Positions 1-8,536 are shown, numbered from the stretch's first letter. The stretch: 64,000 nucleotides of DNA from DASRJJ01 sp050730855 (GCA_050730855.1 JBOHNU010000006.1:1-64000), one strand, 5' to 3'. Numbers and translations: made by a program. The notes: generated by a model not told the origin, from the sequence alone.

Positions 1-81
1 CCCAGGAAGATCCTGGGCTACAAGTCTGCGTTACAATTAGCTTACGAGAAAGGAGTTATCTCACCGGGAACAGAGGGGTAA
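1..81 (+). CDS. IS30-type transposase, C-terminal end (cut by window edge)
   Basis: An open frame runs in from the left edge and stops at TAA 79-81. Its 26 residues begin PRKILGYKSALQLAYEKG, which matches the conserved C-terminus of IS30-family transposases (RPRK-x-LGYKTP-x-E-like). IS30 transposases are DDE enzymes that cut and join insertion-sequence ends. The catalytic core lies outside the window. The following 70 bp (82-150) has no gene; an IS end is expected here, and the stretch around 96-118 could be the terminal repeat, but the other end is not visible. An IS3-type integrase tail is the main alternative. Confidence 0.6.
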   Translation, partial: PRKILGYKSALQLAYEKGVISPGTEG

Positions 82-150
82 CTGTCCTGATTGAGGGGTG
101 AACGCACATTAGGTTTACTATCTAAACATTACCATTTTATTGTACGCAAG

Positions 151-1023
151 TCAATTAAATGTCTGGCAAAATGGGCAGGTGTGCGTGCCGCGGCCGGCGA
201 CTTTGGTTTTTATGATGATTGTGCCGCAGCGTGGGCAAGGTTGGCCTTCGCGGCGGAAGACTTTGGCGAATGATAGGTAGCTGCCGCGTTTGCCTTCGGC
301 ATTCACGTAATTGTGGTCGGTGGAGCCGCCTTTTTCGATGGATAATTTCAAAATGCGGCGCAATTCTGTGTATAGAGTGTGTAATTTGCTTACCGGCACG
401 TCTTGTACTTTGTTTTCGGGGTGGATTTTGGCCGCCCACAGCGATTCGTCGGCGTAGATGTTGCCAATGCCGGCAACAACTGTTTGGTCCAATAGCACTG
501 CTTTAATGCCGCTTTTGGCACGGCGATGCAGCCGAGCAACAAAATCGTCGGCAGTAAAATTAGCGGCCAGCGGCTCGGGCCCGACTTTTTGAAAAAAATC
601 CAAATTTTCCACCTCGAGCGTGGGCAGCAGCCGCATCCAGCCGAATTTGCGTTGGTCATTAAAAAACAGTTTGCTACCGTCGTCAAACACCAGTGCCACG
701 CGAGTGGTTTTATCTGGCAAGTCACCCACTAAACTGTCGTTCGGATGGCCTGCGCCAAAACGCACAGCCACGCCCCGAAACACAAGCTGGCCGGTCATTT
801 TAAGATGTATCACCAACGAATACTGTGATGAAAGGTCGATAATTAACACCTTGGCCCGGCGCCGGACGGCCACAATGCTTGCACCTAGTAAAAACTGTGC
901 CGCGTCGGCTTTGGCGTTGGGGAAGCCTTTAGGCCAATCGTGCGTCTCGGCAATTACCTTTTTGCCGACAATTAGCTGGCTTAGTCCGGCGCGGACGGTT
1001 TCGACCTCTGGCAATTCTGGCAT
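151..1023 (-). CDS. mutM: Formamidopyrimidine-DNA glycosylase (Fpg/MutM)
   Basis: Excises oxidised purines such as 8-oxoguanine and nicks the abasic site (base-excision repair). The 290-residue length is normal. The protein starts MPELPEVETV, carrying the catalytic Pro2 and Glu3. The C-terminal zinc finger is intact (CPRC, then CPFC about 18 residues later), and the helix-two-turn-helix segment with an AGIGNIYADE-type motif is present at about residues 180-200. It lies 4 bp downstream of the 1028-1360 gene on the same strand and is likely co-transcribed, but a TACAAT hexamer ends 6 nt before the ATG, so an internal leaderless promoter is possible. Confidence 0.97.
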   Translation of the reverse strand: MPELPEVETVRAGLSQLIVGKKVIAETHDWPKGFPNAKADAAQFLLGASIVAVRRRAKVLIIDLSSQYSLVIHLKMTGQLVFRGVAVRFGAGHPNDSLVGDLPDKTTRVALVFDDGSKLFFNDQRKFGWMRLLPTLEVENLDFFQKVGPEPLAANFTADDFVARLHRRAKSGIKAVLLDQTVVAGIGNIYADESLWAAKIHPENKVQDVPVSKLHTLYTELRRILKLSIEKGGSTDHNYVNAEGKRGSYLSFAKVFRREGQPCPRCGTIIIKTKVAGRGTHTCPFCQTFN

Positions 1024-1027
1024 ATTG

Positions 1028-1360
1028 CTATTGTAACAAGTTCGGGTTCTGCTCGGCTCGCAACTTATTAGATTTTATGCGCATCGCAAGCCCGACTACG
1101 GCAAGGCCTACTGCTGCGCCGTCCATCACTACACCAAATTCGGGTACGCTAAACATTTCCGGGATGCCTTCCATCGGCGAAAGGGCAATTGCAGCTGCTG
1201 CCGCACTAACCAGAGAAAAACCCGACAAAGCATCGCCTGCCCGGCGCCAGCTGCTAGCTTCTTCCTTAAACTCAGCGGCGTGGTAGCCTGCTACAATCTG
1301 TTGAAAACGAGCCTCTTCATAGGAGTTTAAAGGCTTTCCGAATGGATTCCGATCTGTCAT
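1028..1360 (-). CDS. Small two-helix membrane protein, unknown function
   Basis: A 110-residue protein I do not recognise. The first about 45 residues are polar and charged (SYEEARFQ, AAEFKEEASSWRRAG). Two hydrophobic alanine/glycine-rich segments follow, at about 46-65 and 78-95, joined by a short acidic loop, and the protein ends in a basic, polar tail. It probably spans the membrane twice as a hairpin with both ends in the cytoplasm. It has its own sigma70-type promoter (TTGATT-17-TATAAT) and leads into mutM with a 4-bp gap; no functional link to mutM is evident. Confidence 0.75.
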   Translation of the reverse strand: MTDRNPFGKPLNSYEEARFQQIVAGYHAAEFKEEASSWRRAGDALSGFSLVSAAAAAIALSPMEGIPEMFSVPEFGVVMDGAAVGLAVVGLAMRIKSNKLRAEQNPNLLQ

Positions 1361-1369
1361 AAGGTATAT

Positions 1370-1398
1370 ATTATAAACTACAATTTCTATAAAATCAA
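1370..1398 (-). promoter_or_regulatory. Sigma70-type promoter of the 1028-1360/mutM unit
   Basis: Read on the reverse strand: TTGATT (1393-1398), a 17-bp spacer, then TATAAT (1370-1375). The start codon follows 9 nt after the -10 box, so the 5' leader is only 2-4 nt. Confidence 0.7.
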
Positions 1399-1434
1399 TA
1401 TACTAAACCGCATCCTTTCGCTATAGTTCAGCCT

Positions 1435-1671
1435 ATGGAAAGTGTTGCGGATTTGTTGGGTAGGTTTGGCCGGCAAGAGCCGAGCGAGGTGGCGGCGCTG
1501 AAGCGCTACATTGAAAGCGAGTTTAAGACCCGGTGCAGCGTTGCGGTGCAAGGCGAAAAGCTGGTGATTGCGGTGCCGAGCGCCGCGCTGGCCAACACGC
1601 TGCGGCTGCGCGTTACTACCCTGCAGCAGGTTGCCAAAACTTCTAAGCGGTTGATGATTCGGATTGGCTAA
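1435..1671 (+). CDS. DciA/DUF721-like small protein
   Basis: A 78-residue protein with the pattern of the DUF721 (DciA) domain: an amphipathic N-terminus, then a segment like VAVQGEKLVIAVPSAALANTLRLR and a final helix with LQQV and basic residues. DciA is known as the ancestral bacterial loader of the replicative helicase DnaB; no dnaC/dnaI-type loader is visible here, so that role is plausible but inferred. DUF721 proteins are usually 90-180 residues, so this is a minimal version. A TATAGT hexamer ends 7 nt before the ATG. The last 29 bp overlap the convergent HAD gene at 1643-2230. Confidence 0.5.
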   Translation: MESVADLLGRFGRQEPSEVAALKRYIESEFKTRCSVAVQGEKLVIAVPSAALANTLRLRVTTLQQVAKTSKRLMIRIG

Positions 1672-2230
1672 TCACTTTGCCTAGCTCGGCTTTGGCCTGG
1701 GCAAAATTATGGTACGCAATGGCTTGCATGCCGGCTTGGCGCGCGCCGGCGCAGTGTTTATCGAGGTCGTCGAGCATCACGCACTCGGCAGGTTCAACCC
1801 CCAGGCGCTCGGCCATAAGCTGGTAGATTTCCGGCTGGGGCTTAACGTACTCGGTGTCGCCGGAGGCGATGGCCGCATCGAAGTACTTATTTAAGTCCCC
1901 TTTTGGCCAGACAGTTTGCAGGCCGCCGGGGCCGATGTTGCTAAGCAAGCCGGTTTTGTAACGCTTACGGAGTTCTAGAATGTACGCCAGCAGCTGTGGA
2001 TCGTGGCCGCGACGCTCATCGAGCGTGCGCACCCAATCCTCTGTAGAAACGCCAAGGCGCTCGGCAATCACCGGCCGCGAGCTTTTGATATAGCCATGGT
2101 TAAGGGCGTTAATGGTATCGTGCAAAAACTGCGCGTCGCGGTCGGGGTCGCCGCCGAGCGAACGGTACGCCGCAGGCAGCACATCCGGCTGGATAACACC
2201 GAAGTAATCGAAAATAATGGCTTTGACCAT
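1643..2230 (-). CDS. HAD superfamily hydrolase, subfamily IA
   Basis: A 195-residue HAD-like phosphatase of unknown substrate. Motif I is FDYFGV (nucleophile Asp8), motif II is the LLSN serine segment at about 95-99, motif III lysine is in VKPQPEIY, and motif IV is the MLDD pair. The second acidic residue of the usual DxD motif I is replaced (D-Y-F), as in the YihX/haloacid dehalogenase-type branch. It resembles the HAD half of the XRE-HAD protein at 39791-40624. TAGAAT ends 6 nt before the ATG. Its 3' end overlaps the convergent DciA-like gene by 29 bp. Confidence 0.85.
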   Translation of the reverse strand: MVKAIIFDYFGVIQPDVLPAAYRSLGGDPDRDAQFLHDTINALNHGYIKSSRPVIAERLGVSTEDWVRTLDERRGHDPQLLAYILELRKRYKTGLLSNIGPGGLQTVWPKGDLNKYFDAAIASGDTEYVKPQPEIYQLMAERLGVEPAECVMLDDLDKHCAGARQAGMQAIAYHNFAQAKAELGKVISQSESSTA

Positions 2231-2250
2231 ACTTTTATTCTAACGCACTG

Positions 2251-2802
2251 CTACAGATTAACGTCTTTTATAAAATTGCTGTAGTCGGGGATCTGCGCTT
2301 CAAAAAGGTCGGTTATTTTACCCAGCTCGCCCTTAAACGTACCTTGCTTGCACGAAGTTCTCCAGTAGTTCTGGATTTCGTCGCCGCCATCCTGGATCCT
2401 CAGGGTGTATAGGTTGCCGCTGGGGCAATAGCCGCGCGGGTCGGCCAAGTTTGGATCCTTAACCCCGGTATTAAAATTCAGTAAGTCTAGTGCGCGGAGG
2501 AACACGCCGTAGGCGTCGCTGTTATTCGGGTAAGAGATGGTGTTTGTTACCTTGCCGGGGTAGCCCTGGAGTATCTCGGCCATCGCTTGGTACCGGCCAA
2601 CGGTGATACGAACGGATTGGTGAACCATGTCGGCGTCCACCGGCCCATCGATGTTCAGACTAACAACAGTGCTCGTTTGGGCGTACTCGCTGAGGGGTTT
2701 GACGTCTTTAGCGGTGCCGTCGCCGCTGAGACCACGGATAATTAAGATCACCACCACGATGACCAAACCGATTACTCCCAGAAGTCCCAATAAGTATCGC
2801 AT
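2251..2802 (-). CDS. Membrane-anchored exported protein, unknown function
   Basis: 183 residues: an N-terminal uncleaved anchor (RYLLGLLGVIGLVIVVVIL, about residues 2-22), then an extracytoplasmic domain of about 155 residues with two cysteines (in YCPSG and TSCKQG) that could form a disulfide. I do not recognise the family. The soluble domain alternates beta-like stretches (STVVSLNIDGPV, VRITVGRYQ) with polar loops and a tyrosine-rich end. An AGGTGA ribosome-binding site sits 5 nt before the ATG. It lies 20 bp upstream of the HAD gene on the same strand. Confidence 0.75.
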   Translation of the reverse strand: MRYLLGLLGVIGLVIVVVILIIRGLSGDGTAKDVKPLSEYAQTSTVVSLNIDGPVDADMVHQSVRITVGRYQAMAEILQGYPGKVTNTISYPNNSDAYGVFLRALDLLNFNTGVKDPNLADPRGYCPSGNLYTLRIQDGGDEIQNYWRTSCKQGTFKGELGKITDLFEAQIPDYSNFIKDVNL

Positions 2803-2860
2803 AATTCACCTAAACCATAACACAATATCGGATATGCTTCAAGGTTATGGCTTATGTAGT

Positions 2861-3280
2861 TTAGGCCAGCAGCTGGAGACCGGTTTGCTCGTCTGGTTTA
2901 CGGTGCAACGGTTTGCAGGTGCGGTGGATGAACAGCTCGAGCGTTGCGCCAGCCACCAAATCTTTAACGTGCCCACCGACGGTTTGGAACTGCCGGTCGC
3001 CAAATACACCGTGCAGATGAAAGGCCGGCTTGCCGTTTTCATCGAACGCGATGTTGCCTGTCAGACTCACGACCTCGCGTAGACCATCGAATGTTTGCCA
3101 TTGGTACTCTTTTTTGTCGAGATCATAAAAACCAAGAGTCACCTGCGAGGCGCCGCCCAGGCCACTTATCCAGGCACCCGGCAGTTCGTTTTGCTGCACA
3201 AATTGTTCCAGCGTCTCCAGCAAGCTCTCGCCCGTTTGCAGCCGAATAATGTCATTAAAACAGTCGAACATGTGCGTCAT
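2861..3280 (-). CDS. PPC (DUF296) domain protein
   Basis: 139 residues that fit a stand-alone PPC/DUF296 domain: GAWISGLGGAS, GFYDLDKKEY, EVVSLTGNI and the histidine-rich HLHG...GGHV metal-site pattern are in the expected order. In plants the domain accompanies AT-hooks; bacterial single-domain forms are trimeric and of unknown function, some suggested to bind DNA or metal. The start overlaps the stop of the upstream HAD gene by 4 bp (ATGA), so the two are translationally coupled and probably one operon. Confidence 0.85.
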   Translation of the reverse strand: MTHMFDCFNDIIRLQTGESLLETLEQFVQQNELPGAWISGLGGASQVTLGFYDLDKKEYQWQTFDGLREVVSLTGNIAFDENGKPAFHLHGVFGDRQFQTVGGHVKDLVAGATLELFIHRTCKPLHRKPDEQTGLQLLA

Positions 3281-4050
3281 ACTAACATGTTACCACTCAC
3301 GCCGAGCAGGCGGGCAAATTCGGCGTAACTGTCGGCAATGAGGTCGGGCGGCGTGTCGAGCTTGGCCAGGTCGTCCCTGCTAAACCGCGTGGTAATGGCG
3401 CAGGTGAACAACCCGGCGCCCTTGGCACTGGCCACGCCTCGCGGGTCATCCTCGAACGCGATTACTCCTGTTTTACCCGGCAAGCCCAGGCTGGCAAATG
3501 CCAATTCAAACGATTCGGGGTGTGGCTTGGGGTGCGTAAACTTTTCACGCGTGATAATGCGCTTATCTGGGAAAAACGGGTGAAGATTAGCCATGTCAAA
3601 AAACACCAGCACATCGCGTCGGTAAGAGGTGCTGGCGACTGCCAGCTTGCCTTCCAGCCCGCCTGCGGCCAACGATTTTACGAACTTGGTGGCGCCGGGA
3701 ACTTCCCGGCCGTGCTTTCGCAAGGTTTTCTCATGCAGATCATCCTTCAGCGCGACCATTTCCAAAATTAAAGGATGGGTTAAGTCCAACTCGCCGCGCA
3801 CTTCGCCAATCCGCTTAAGCGTCTGCCAGATGGCGCCATGCAGCGAATGCACCGACGAGTCGTGGAAATCCCGGTACGCCTGCGCGTCCGTCAGTTCTTG
3901 CAAGCCGCGGATACCGTGGCGCTTGCCGGCAACCTGTGCCGCCATAACGCGCGAGCGTTCGTGCAATCCCCACGAAATCTGTGGCGGATGATTGCTAAGC
4001 AGCGTGTCGTCGACGTCAAAAATCACTCCGCGCACATCGGAAATGTTCAT
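3277..4050 (-). CDS. HAD superfamily hydrolase, beta-phosphoglucomutase-like
   Basis: 257 residues with a complete HAD signature: GVIFDVDDTLL (nucleophile and acid/base Asp), ASTSYRRD (motif II), HPKPHPESF (motif III Lys) and AFEDDPRG (motif IV). The helical cap of about 90 residues between motifs I and II points to the C1-capped beta-phosphoglucomutase/phosphoglycolate phosphatase branch; the substrate is not predictable. TATGCT ends 6 nt before the ATG, consistent with a leaderless start. Coupled by a 4-bp overlap to the PPC gene downstream. Confidence 0.88.
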   Translation of the reverse strand: MNISDVRGVIFDVDDTLLSNHPPQISWGLHERSRVMAAQVAGKRHGIRGLQELTDAQAYRDFHDSSVHSLHGAIWQTLKRIGEVRGELDLTHPLILEMVALKDDLHEKTLRKHGREVPGATKFVKSLAAGGLEGKLAVASTSYRRDVLVFFDMANLHPFFPDKRIITREKFTHPKPHPESFELAFASLGLPGKTGVIAFEDDPRGVASAKGAGLFTCAITTRFSRDDLAKLDTPPDLIADSYAEFARLLGVSGNMLV

Positions 4051-4105
4051 GTCACCAGCATAGCACGACTAAGGGTAGGTCATCGCGTGCGTGCTTCGTC
4101 GGATA

Positions 4106-5206
4106 TCACGAACGTCTGGCTCGCTGCCTTTGTTTTTCGAGCTCGCTCACGCCAAAAAGGGCTAACTGCTCAAGGTTTTGTGCAATAAACACTGGCAAGT
4201 CAGGAAAATCTTCGCGCAAGCGAGCAAGATGTTCGATAGCTAACAGTCGGGTACGATTGGTAGCCGATTTTGGATCGCTGTCATGCATCTCGATATACAA
4301 CCCGATTGACTGTCCCGATAGATGGGCATGCAGCAAACGCGGACCCAGTTCGGCCAACGCCCCAAGACTCTCTGTTTCTTTGGTTATGGCGATCAGCTGG
4401 ACTGCGTCGTTGACCTTGTGGTCAAGCTCTTCAGCAATCGGGATTCCCTTCCAAGGCCTTCGAAAACTATTCTGGAAAGAAGTATCGAGGTTTAGCAATC
4501 TGGATATCTGTGTAAGATTCTCTTCTACAGCACTGATCCATGCGGGCATTTCTTTACCCGAAGTCCCGGCCAAATAGATAGTGGGCCGCAAATCTTGGCG
4601 CGAGGGCGGGAGCTGATGCGTAATTTCGGAAACAATCCCCGCCTCGCGATGCTGGATGTAGCGTTGCAAGACTATGCCAGAACGATGGCCTAACTCTTGC
4701 ACACTATTAGCAACAGAGAAAATAGGGTACCTTTTTGCCGTTTCGCTAAGCGCAACATTTGCTAGGCGGCGCGCGATGGAGGTCTCGGCTCCTTCTGTCT
4801 CTTCGATGAACACACTTACCTCTTGACCGCGCAAGATTGCACCGTACACCAACATGCCAGTTTCCATAATGCTGGCAGGGCTTGCCTCATTTTTTGCGAC
4901 ATGTACCACCACACATTTGGCGCGAGCGCCGACGATGCTTTCGATACGCGCCAAAGACGGGTCCCACTCGCTTACCCCCGGCGTTACAATTTGGCCGCCC
5001 ACGTAATAGCGTTCGACAATCGGTAAGAAATCATTTTCTCGCCACGGATAATAACTTTCAGAAGCTGGGTTGCCGCAGGTACCCATCGCTGCAATGTGTG
5101 GCAAAGCTGCCGAACCCAATCTGTCGGCCAACACCAATCCCGTCCCCGGAATTTGCAACGACTCCCATGCGGGCAACTGCCCGGCCAACTCAGCTGTGGT
5201 AATCAT
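4106..5206 (-). CDS. Tandem nucleoside 2-deoxyribosyltransferase-like protein
   Basis: 366 residues built from two related halves. Half 1 (about 35-165) has a GTCGNPASESYYPWREN start and later ASPASIMETGMLVYGAILRG followed by VSVFIE. Half 2 (about 205-335) has TIYLAGTSGKEMPAW and later ETESLGALAELGPRL..LSGQ followed by IGLYIE. Each fits the Rossmann-like nucleoside 2-deoxyribosyltransferase-like fold, where a serine and glutamate in an S-x-x-x-x-E(L)G helix bind the sugar; both halves keep the E-x-G. Known relatives move deoxyribose between bases, but this substrate is unknown. The ATG at 5206 is preferred to the TTG at 5209 because TATACT ends exactly 6 nt upstream of it. Confidence 0.6.
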   Translation of the reverse strand: MITTAELAGQLPAWESLQIPGTGLVLADRLGSAALPHIAAMGTCGNPASESYYPWRENDFLPIVERYYVGGQIVTPGVSEWDPSLARIESIVGARAKCVVVHVAKNEASPASIMETGMLVYGAILRGQEVSVFIEETEGAETSIARRLANVALSETAKRYPIFSVANSVQELGHRSGIVLQRYIQHREAGIVSEITHQLPPSRQDLRPTIYLAGTSGKEMPAWISAVEENLTQISRLLNLDTSFQNSFRRPWKGIPIAEELDHKVNDAVQLIAITKETESLGALAELGPRLLHAHLSGQSIGLYIEMHDSDPKSATNRTRLLAIEHLARLREDFPDLPVFIAQNLEQLALFGVSELEKQRQRARRS

Positions 5207-5223
5207 CAAAAAAGTATAGCACG

Positions 5224-7767
5224 CTACAAGTCTCCCCAGTTTTTACCTGTTTTTACGTCTACTTTCAGGTTTACCGGGAGGTCGTAGACGTTCTCCATGG
5301 TGTCTTTTAGGATTTGGATGACTTTTTTGGCGTTTTTGGCGGGGCATTCTACCAGGATGCTGTCGTGGATTTGGAGGACTTGGTGGCCAAGGCCTTCGAT
5401 GGCTTCCTCTACTTTTAGCATAGCCAATTTCATGAGGTCGGCCTCGGTGCCCTGGATGGGCATGTTGATGGCTGCCCTCCTTGCCGCTTCGCGCACCATA
5501 AAGTTACTGCTTTTCATGTCGGGCGTGGGGCGTCGTCGGCCGAAGATGGTTTCGACAAACCCCTCGGCCTCGGCTTTGCGCGCGGTTTCTTGCATGTAGA
5601 CTTTAAGTGGATAGCGTAGCTCAAAATATTTGTCGATAAATTCTTTGGCTTCAAAGACGCTCATGCCGGTGGCAACGCTAAGTCCGTGAGCGCTCATACC
5701 GTACAAAATACCGAAGTTCACGGCTTTGGCGCGGCGACGCATTTCTTTGTCGACTTGGCCAAGCGGCACGCCCTGCACCGCGGCGGCGGTGGCGGCGTGG
5801 ATGTCGATATCTTGGTTAAACTCTTCCATCATTTTTTGGTCTTCGGCCATGATGGCGGCCAGGCGCAGCTCGAACTGCGAGTAATCGGCACTGATGAACA
5901 CATTTCCGGGTGCGGGTACAAACGCCGTGCGGATGGCTTGGCCGATTTCGGTGCGGGTTGGAATGTTCTGCAAGTTCGGGTCGTGGCTGCTTAACCGGCC
6001 GGTGGCGGCAACGTCCAACGCGTAAGTGGTGTGCAATCGCCCCTGTTCGTCCACCAATTTCGGCAAGGCATCGACGTAGGTACTTTTAAGCTTTGTAAAT
6101 TCGCGGTATTGCGTGATGAAATCCACGATCGGATGCAGCGGGCGCAGCTTGTCCAGTTCTACCGCACCGGTGGAGTACACGCCGGTCTTGCCGCGCTTAA
6201 CGCCGTGTGTCGGAAGGCCGAGGTCGCCGTACAAAATACCGGCAAGCTGCACCGGACTGGAAATGTTAAACTCTTTGCCGGCTTGGGCGTAAATGCGGCG
6301 CTCCAGCGCGCCGATTTTTTTCTCAAAATCTTTGCTCATGTCTGCCAGGTAATCGCTGTCGAGCAAAATGCCGCGATTCTCAACTACCGCGAGTAGATAA
6401 ATCGAGGGGAATTCGATCTCTTGAGCAAGCTTGTTCAGCTTGGGTAACTCGTCAAACTGGACTTTTTGGTCGTCGTAAATTTTCCAGATAGCAGCAATAA
6501 CCGATCCGGCGTCTTCGGTGTCTACCGGCTGGTCGAGTAAATCAGTTAGTTCCCGTGAACGTTGCAGGCTGTCGAGCAAAAATGCGCCAATCCGCGTGTC
6601 GTGCAACACGTTCTTAGGCGGCTGGATGTCTCGGGTCAGTAGCGTACGGAATAAACCCTTCAAGTCGTGGCCGATAACCGGGTAACTTGCCTCAGTGGGC
6701 TTTAATTTTTTAGCTTCGCTCAGGGGCAAAATGCTGTAGGTTCCTGGCACAAAACTCACCCAAAGTTCGGTCGCTTCTTGGTCGATGGCCAATACCCGGG
6801 GTTTGTCGGAGTTAAATAATTTCTCATCTAGCGGCACTTGCTTGGCTTTCTCCAAAGTCGAAATTTCGGCTTGCGCCTCTTGTAATTCCTCTTTTGGTAC
6901 AGCAGCTTCGGCCTGGCGCAGCAGCGAACGGAATTCTAGTTTGCGAAGCATCGCTGCAAATTCTGGCGTCAAGCCAACCGTTCGCTTGGCTTTGTCTAGG
7001 TCGATGTGTACCGGCGCGTCAACTTGTAGTGTTACTAATTTTTTACTCAGAAACGCCATGTCGCGGTGCGTTTCGAGCTTCGTTTTAAGCGTTGGTTTCA
7101 GCAGTTCCAGGTTTTCGTACACGCCTTCGAGCGTGTCGTACTGTTTAATCAGCTCCAGCGCGGTTTTTTCGCCCACGCCAGCCACGCCCGGGATATTATC
7201 AGACGAATCGCCCTTTAGCGCCTTCACGTCCACCCATTGGTGCGCGCCCACGCCGTATTTTTCGCGGAAGGACGCCTCGTTAAACAATTCGATGTTACTA
7301 AAGCCTTTTTTGACGGTGTAAATATGGGTGTGTGGGTTGACCAGCTGCAAAACGTCGAGGTCGGAGGTAACTAAATAACTCTCGATTCCCTTCTTGCCCG
7401 CCTGCATGGCAAACGCGCCCATCAGGTCGTCGGCTTCGTAATCGTCCGCTTCGTACAGCGGCCAGCCCAGAGAATCCAGCAAATCGTGCAGTAGCGGAAG
7501 CTGCGCGTAAAAATCTGGTGGTGGCGCTTTGCGGCCAGCTTTGTATTGGTCGTACAACGCCAAGCGCGAGCGGATGTTGGTTTTAGGCTTATCCCAGGCC
7601 ACACAAACATAGTCGGGTTTTAACTTCTTAACAATCTCCAGCGCCATCACCGCAAACCCGTACACACCGCCGGTGGGCGTGCCGTCTTTGGTACTCAGAT
7701 TTGGCATGGCATAAAAACCGCGGTAAAACACGCTCATACCGTCGATAATCACCAGTCTCTTCGTCAT
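5224..7767 (-). CDS. polA: DNA polymerase I
   Basis: 847 residues: an N-terminal 5'-3' exonuclease domain (about 1-290, with IIDGMSVFYRGFYAMP, DDYEADDLMG and GDSSDNIPGV), a middle 3'-5' exonuclease-like domain (about 315-480) and a complete family A polymerase domain with motif A (SADYSQFELR), motif B (KAVNFGILYG) and motif C (QIHDSIL). The middle domain keeps an Asp-x-Glu (IDQEAT), but by eye the Exo II aspartate (GHDLKGL) and Exo III tyrosine are replaced, so proofreading is probably lost, as in many Pol I enzymes. It does primer removal and repair synthesis. TATAAT ends 7 nt before the ATG. Confidence 0.97.
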   Translation of the reverse strand: MTKRLVIIDGMSVFYRGFYAMPNLSTKDGTPTGGVYGFAVMALEIVKKLKPDYVCVAWDKPKTNIRSRLALYDQYKAGRKAPPPDFYAQLPLLHDLLDSLGWPLYEADDYEADDLMGAFAMQAGKKGIESYLVTSDLDVLQLVNPHTHIYTVKKGFSNIELFNEASFREKYGVGAHQWVDVKALKGDSSDNIPGVAGVGEKTALELIKQYDTLEGVYENLELLKPTLKTKLETHRDMAFLSKKLVTLQVDAPVHIDLDKAKRTVGLTPEFAAMLRKLEFRSLLRQAEAAVPKEELQEAQAEISTLEKAKQVPLDEKLFNSDKPRVLAIDQEATELWVSFVPGTYSILPLSEAKKLKPTEASYPVIGHDLKGLFRTLLTRDIQPPKNVLHDTRIGAFLLDSLQRSRELTDLLDQPVDTEDAGSVIAAIWKIYDDQKVQFDELPKLNKLAQEIEFPSIYLLAVVENRGILLDSDYLADMSKDFEKKIGALERRIYAQAGKEFNISSPVQLAGILYGDLGLPTHGVKRGKTGVYSTGAVELDKLRPLHPIVDFITQYREFTKLKSTYVDALPKLVDEQGRLHTTYALDVAATGRLSSHDPNLQNIPTRTEIGQAIRTAFVPAPGNVFISADYSQFELRLAAIMAEDQKMMEEFNQDIDIHAATAAAVQGVPLGQVDKEMRRRAKAVNFGILYGMSAHGLSVATGMSVFEAKEFIDKYFELRYPLKVYMQETARKAEAEGFVETIFGRRRPTPDMKSSNFMVREAARRAAINMPIQGTEADLMKLAMLKVEEAIEGLGHQVLQIHDSILVECPAKNAKKVIQILKDTMENVYDLPVNLKVDVKTGKNWGDL

Positions 7768-7802
7768 ATCCTTTATTATACGCTAACAGATCAGATATGG
7801 CG

Positions 7803-8387
7803 CTAAATAGCTTCGCCGGAGTAGGCTAGTTGCTCGAGGGGAATTTCCTCTTGCTCGGAGTTGAGGTATTCCATTGCCTCTTCCGGTGTGTCGACGAATA
7901 CCACCAAGTCTGACAATGGCCGCGGCAGACGGGAGAGGAAGCCCTCTTCACGCATGCGGTCGTATTGCAACTTCAGGCCTTCAAAAAAGTTATCGGTGTT
8001 TAAAACCACCAAACGTTTATTGTGCTGGCCGTAGCGGCGCAGTTCTAAAAGGTCGGTAAATTCGTCGATTGTCCCGGTGCCGCCAACCATGGTCACTATG
8101 GCGTCGGAGTGCTTGAGCATCAAGAGCTTGCGCTCGGCCATATCCTTGGCAAACAGCATGATGTCGGCACCTTCGTACGCGCTGGTTTTGAGCTGCTCCA
8201 TGGAAATACCAAAAATCTTGCCGCCAGCCTTTTGCGCAGTGTAAGCGACCTCGTGCATCAGGCCGCGGTCGGAACCGCCCCACACCAGCGTATGCCCTTC
8301 TTCGGCAATCATTTTCGCCAACTTTTTGGCGGCCTTCTTATACTTGTCGTCCACCTGAGCTGCGGAACAAAAGATACAGATGTTCAT
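7803..8387 (-). CDS. LOG family protein (cytokinin riboside 5'-monophosphate phosphoribohydrolase-like)
   Basis: 194 residues of the LOG/TIGR00730 Rossmann family, which cleaves the N-glycosidic bond of nucleoside monophosphates. Visible motifs: GGSDRGLMHEVA, the MAERK arginine-lysine pair and VGGTGTIDEF. The last deviates from the canonical PGGxGTxxE only at the proline (Val). The C-terminus is slightly extended and acidic. Its promoter (TTGACA-17-TACAAT) starts transcription about 24 nt upstream of the ATG; no clear ribosome-binding site is present. Confidence 0.88.
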   Translation of the reverse strand: MNICIFCSAAQVDDKYKKAAKKLAKMIAEEGHTLVWGGSDRGLMHEVAYTAQKAGGKIFGISMEQLKTSAYEGADIMLFAKDMAERKLLMLKHSDAIVTMVGGTGTIDEFTDLLELRRYGQHNKRLVVLNTDNFFEGLKLQYDRMREEGFLSRLPRPLSDLVVFVDTPEEAMEYLNSEQEEIPLEQLAYSGEAI

Positions 8388-8417
8388 AAGCGCATTTCTT
8401 TAAAGTGATAGAATAAT

Positions 8418-8446
8418 ATTGTAGTATTATTACGAGCTTCTGTCAA
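8418..8446 (-). promoter_or_regulatory. Sigma70-type promoter of the LOG gene
   Basis: Reverse strand TTGACA (8441-8446), 17-bp spacer, TACAAT (8418-8423). Close to consensus in both boxes and spacing. Confidence 0.8.
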
Positions 8447-8471
8447 TATTTGCGCCACTAAGTGATGCTGC

Positions 8472-8499
8472 TTGTAAATACGCTACATCGTGTTAAAAT
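8472..8499 (+). promoter_or_regulatory. Sigma70-type promoter of the ROK kinase gene
   Basis: TTGTAA (8472-8477), 16-bp spacer, TAAAAT (8494-8499). Transcription would start near 8507, leaving a leader of about 30 nt that contains the AGGAG ribosome-binding site at 8526-8530. Confidence 0.6.
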
Positions 8500-8536
8500 T
8501 ATGCCATCATTCGGGGTAACGTTCTAGGAGAGCGAA

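Noticed and set aside
620..1036. Plus-strand open frame of 138 codons opposite mutM
   Set aside because: Lies wholly antisense to a well-supported mutM with no start signal or family; a shadow frame.
5224..7767. Proofreading-competent DNA polymerase I
   Set aside because: Only the first Asp-x-Glu of the exonuclease site is visible; the Exo II Asp and Exo III Tyr positions appear replaced.
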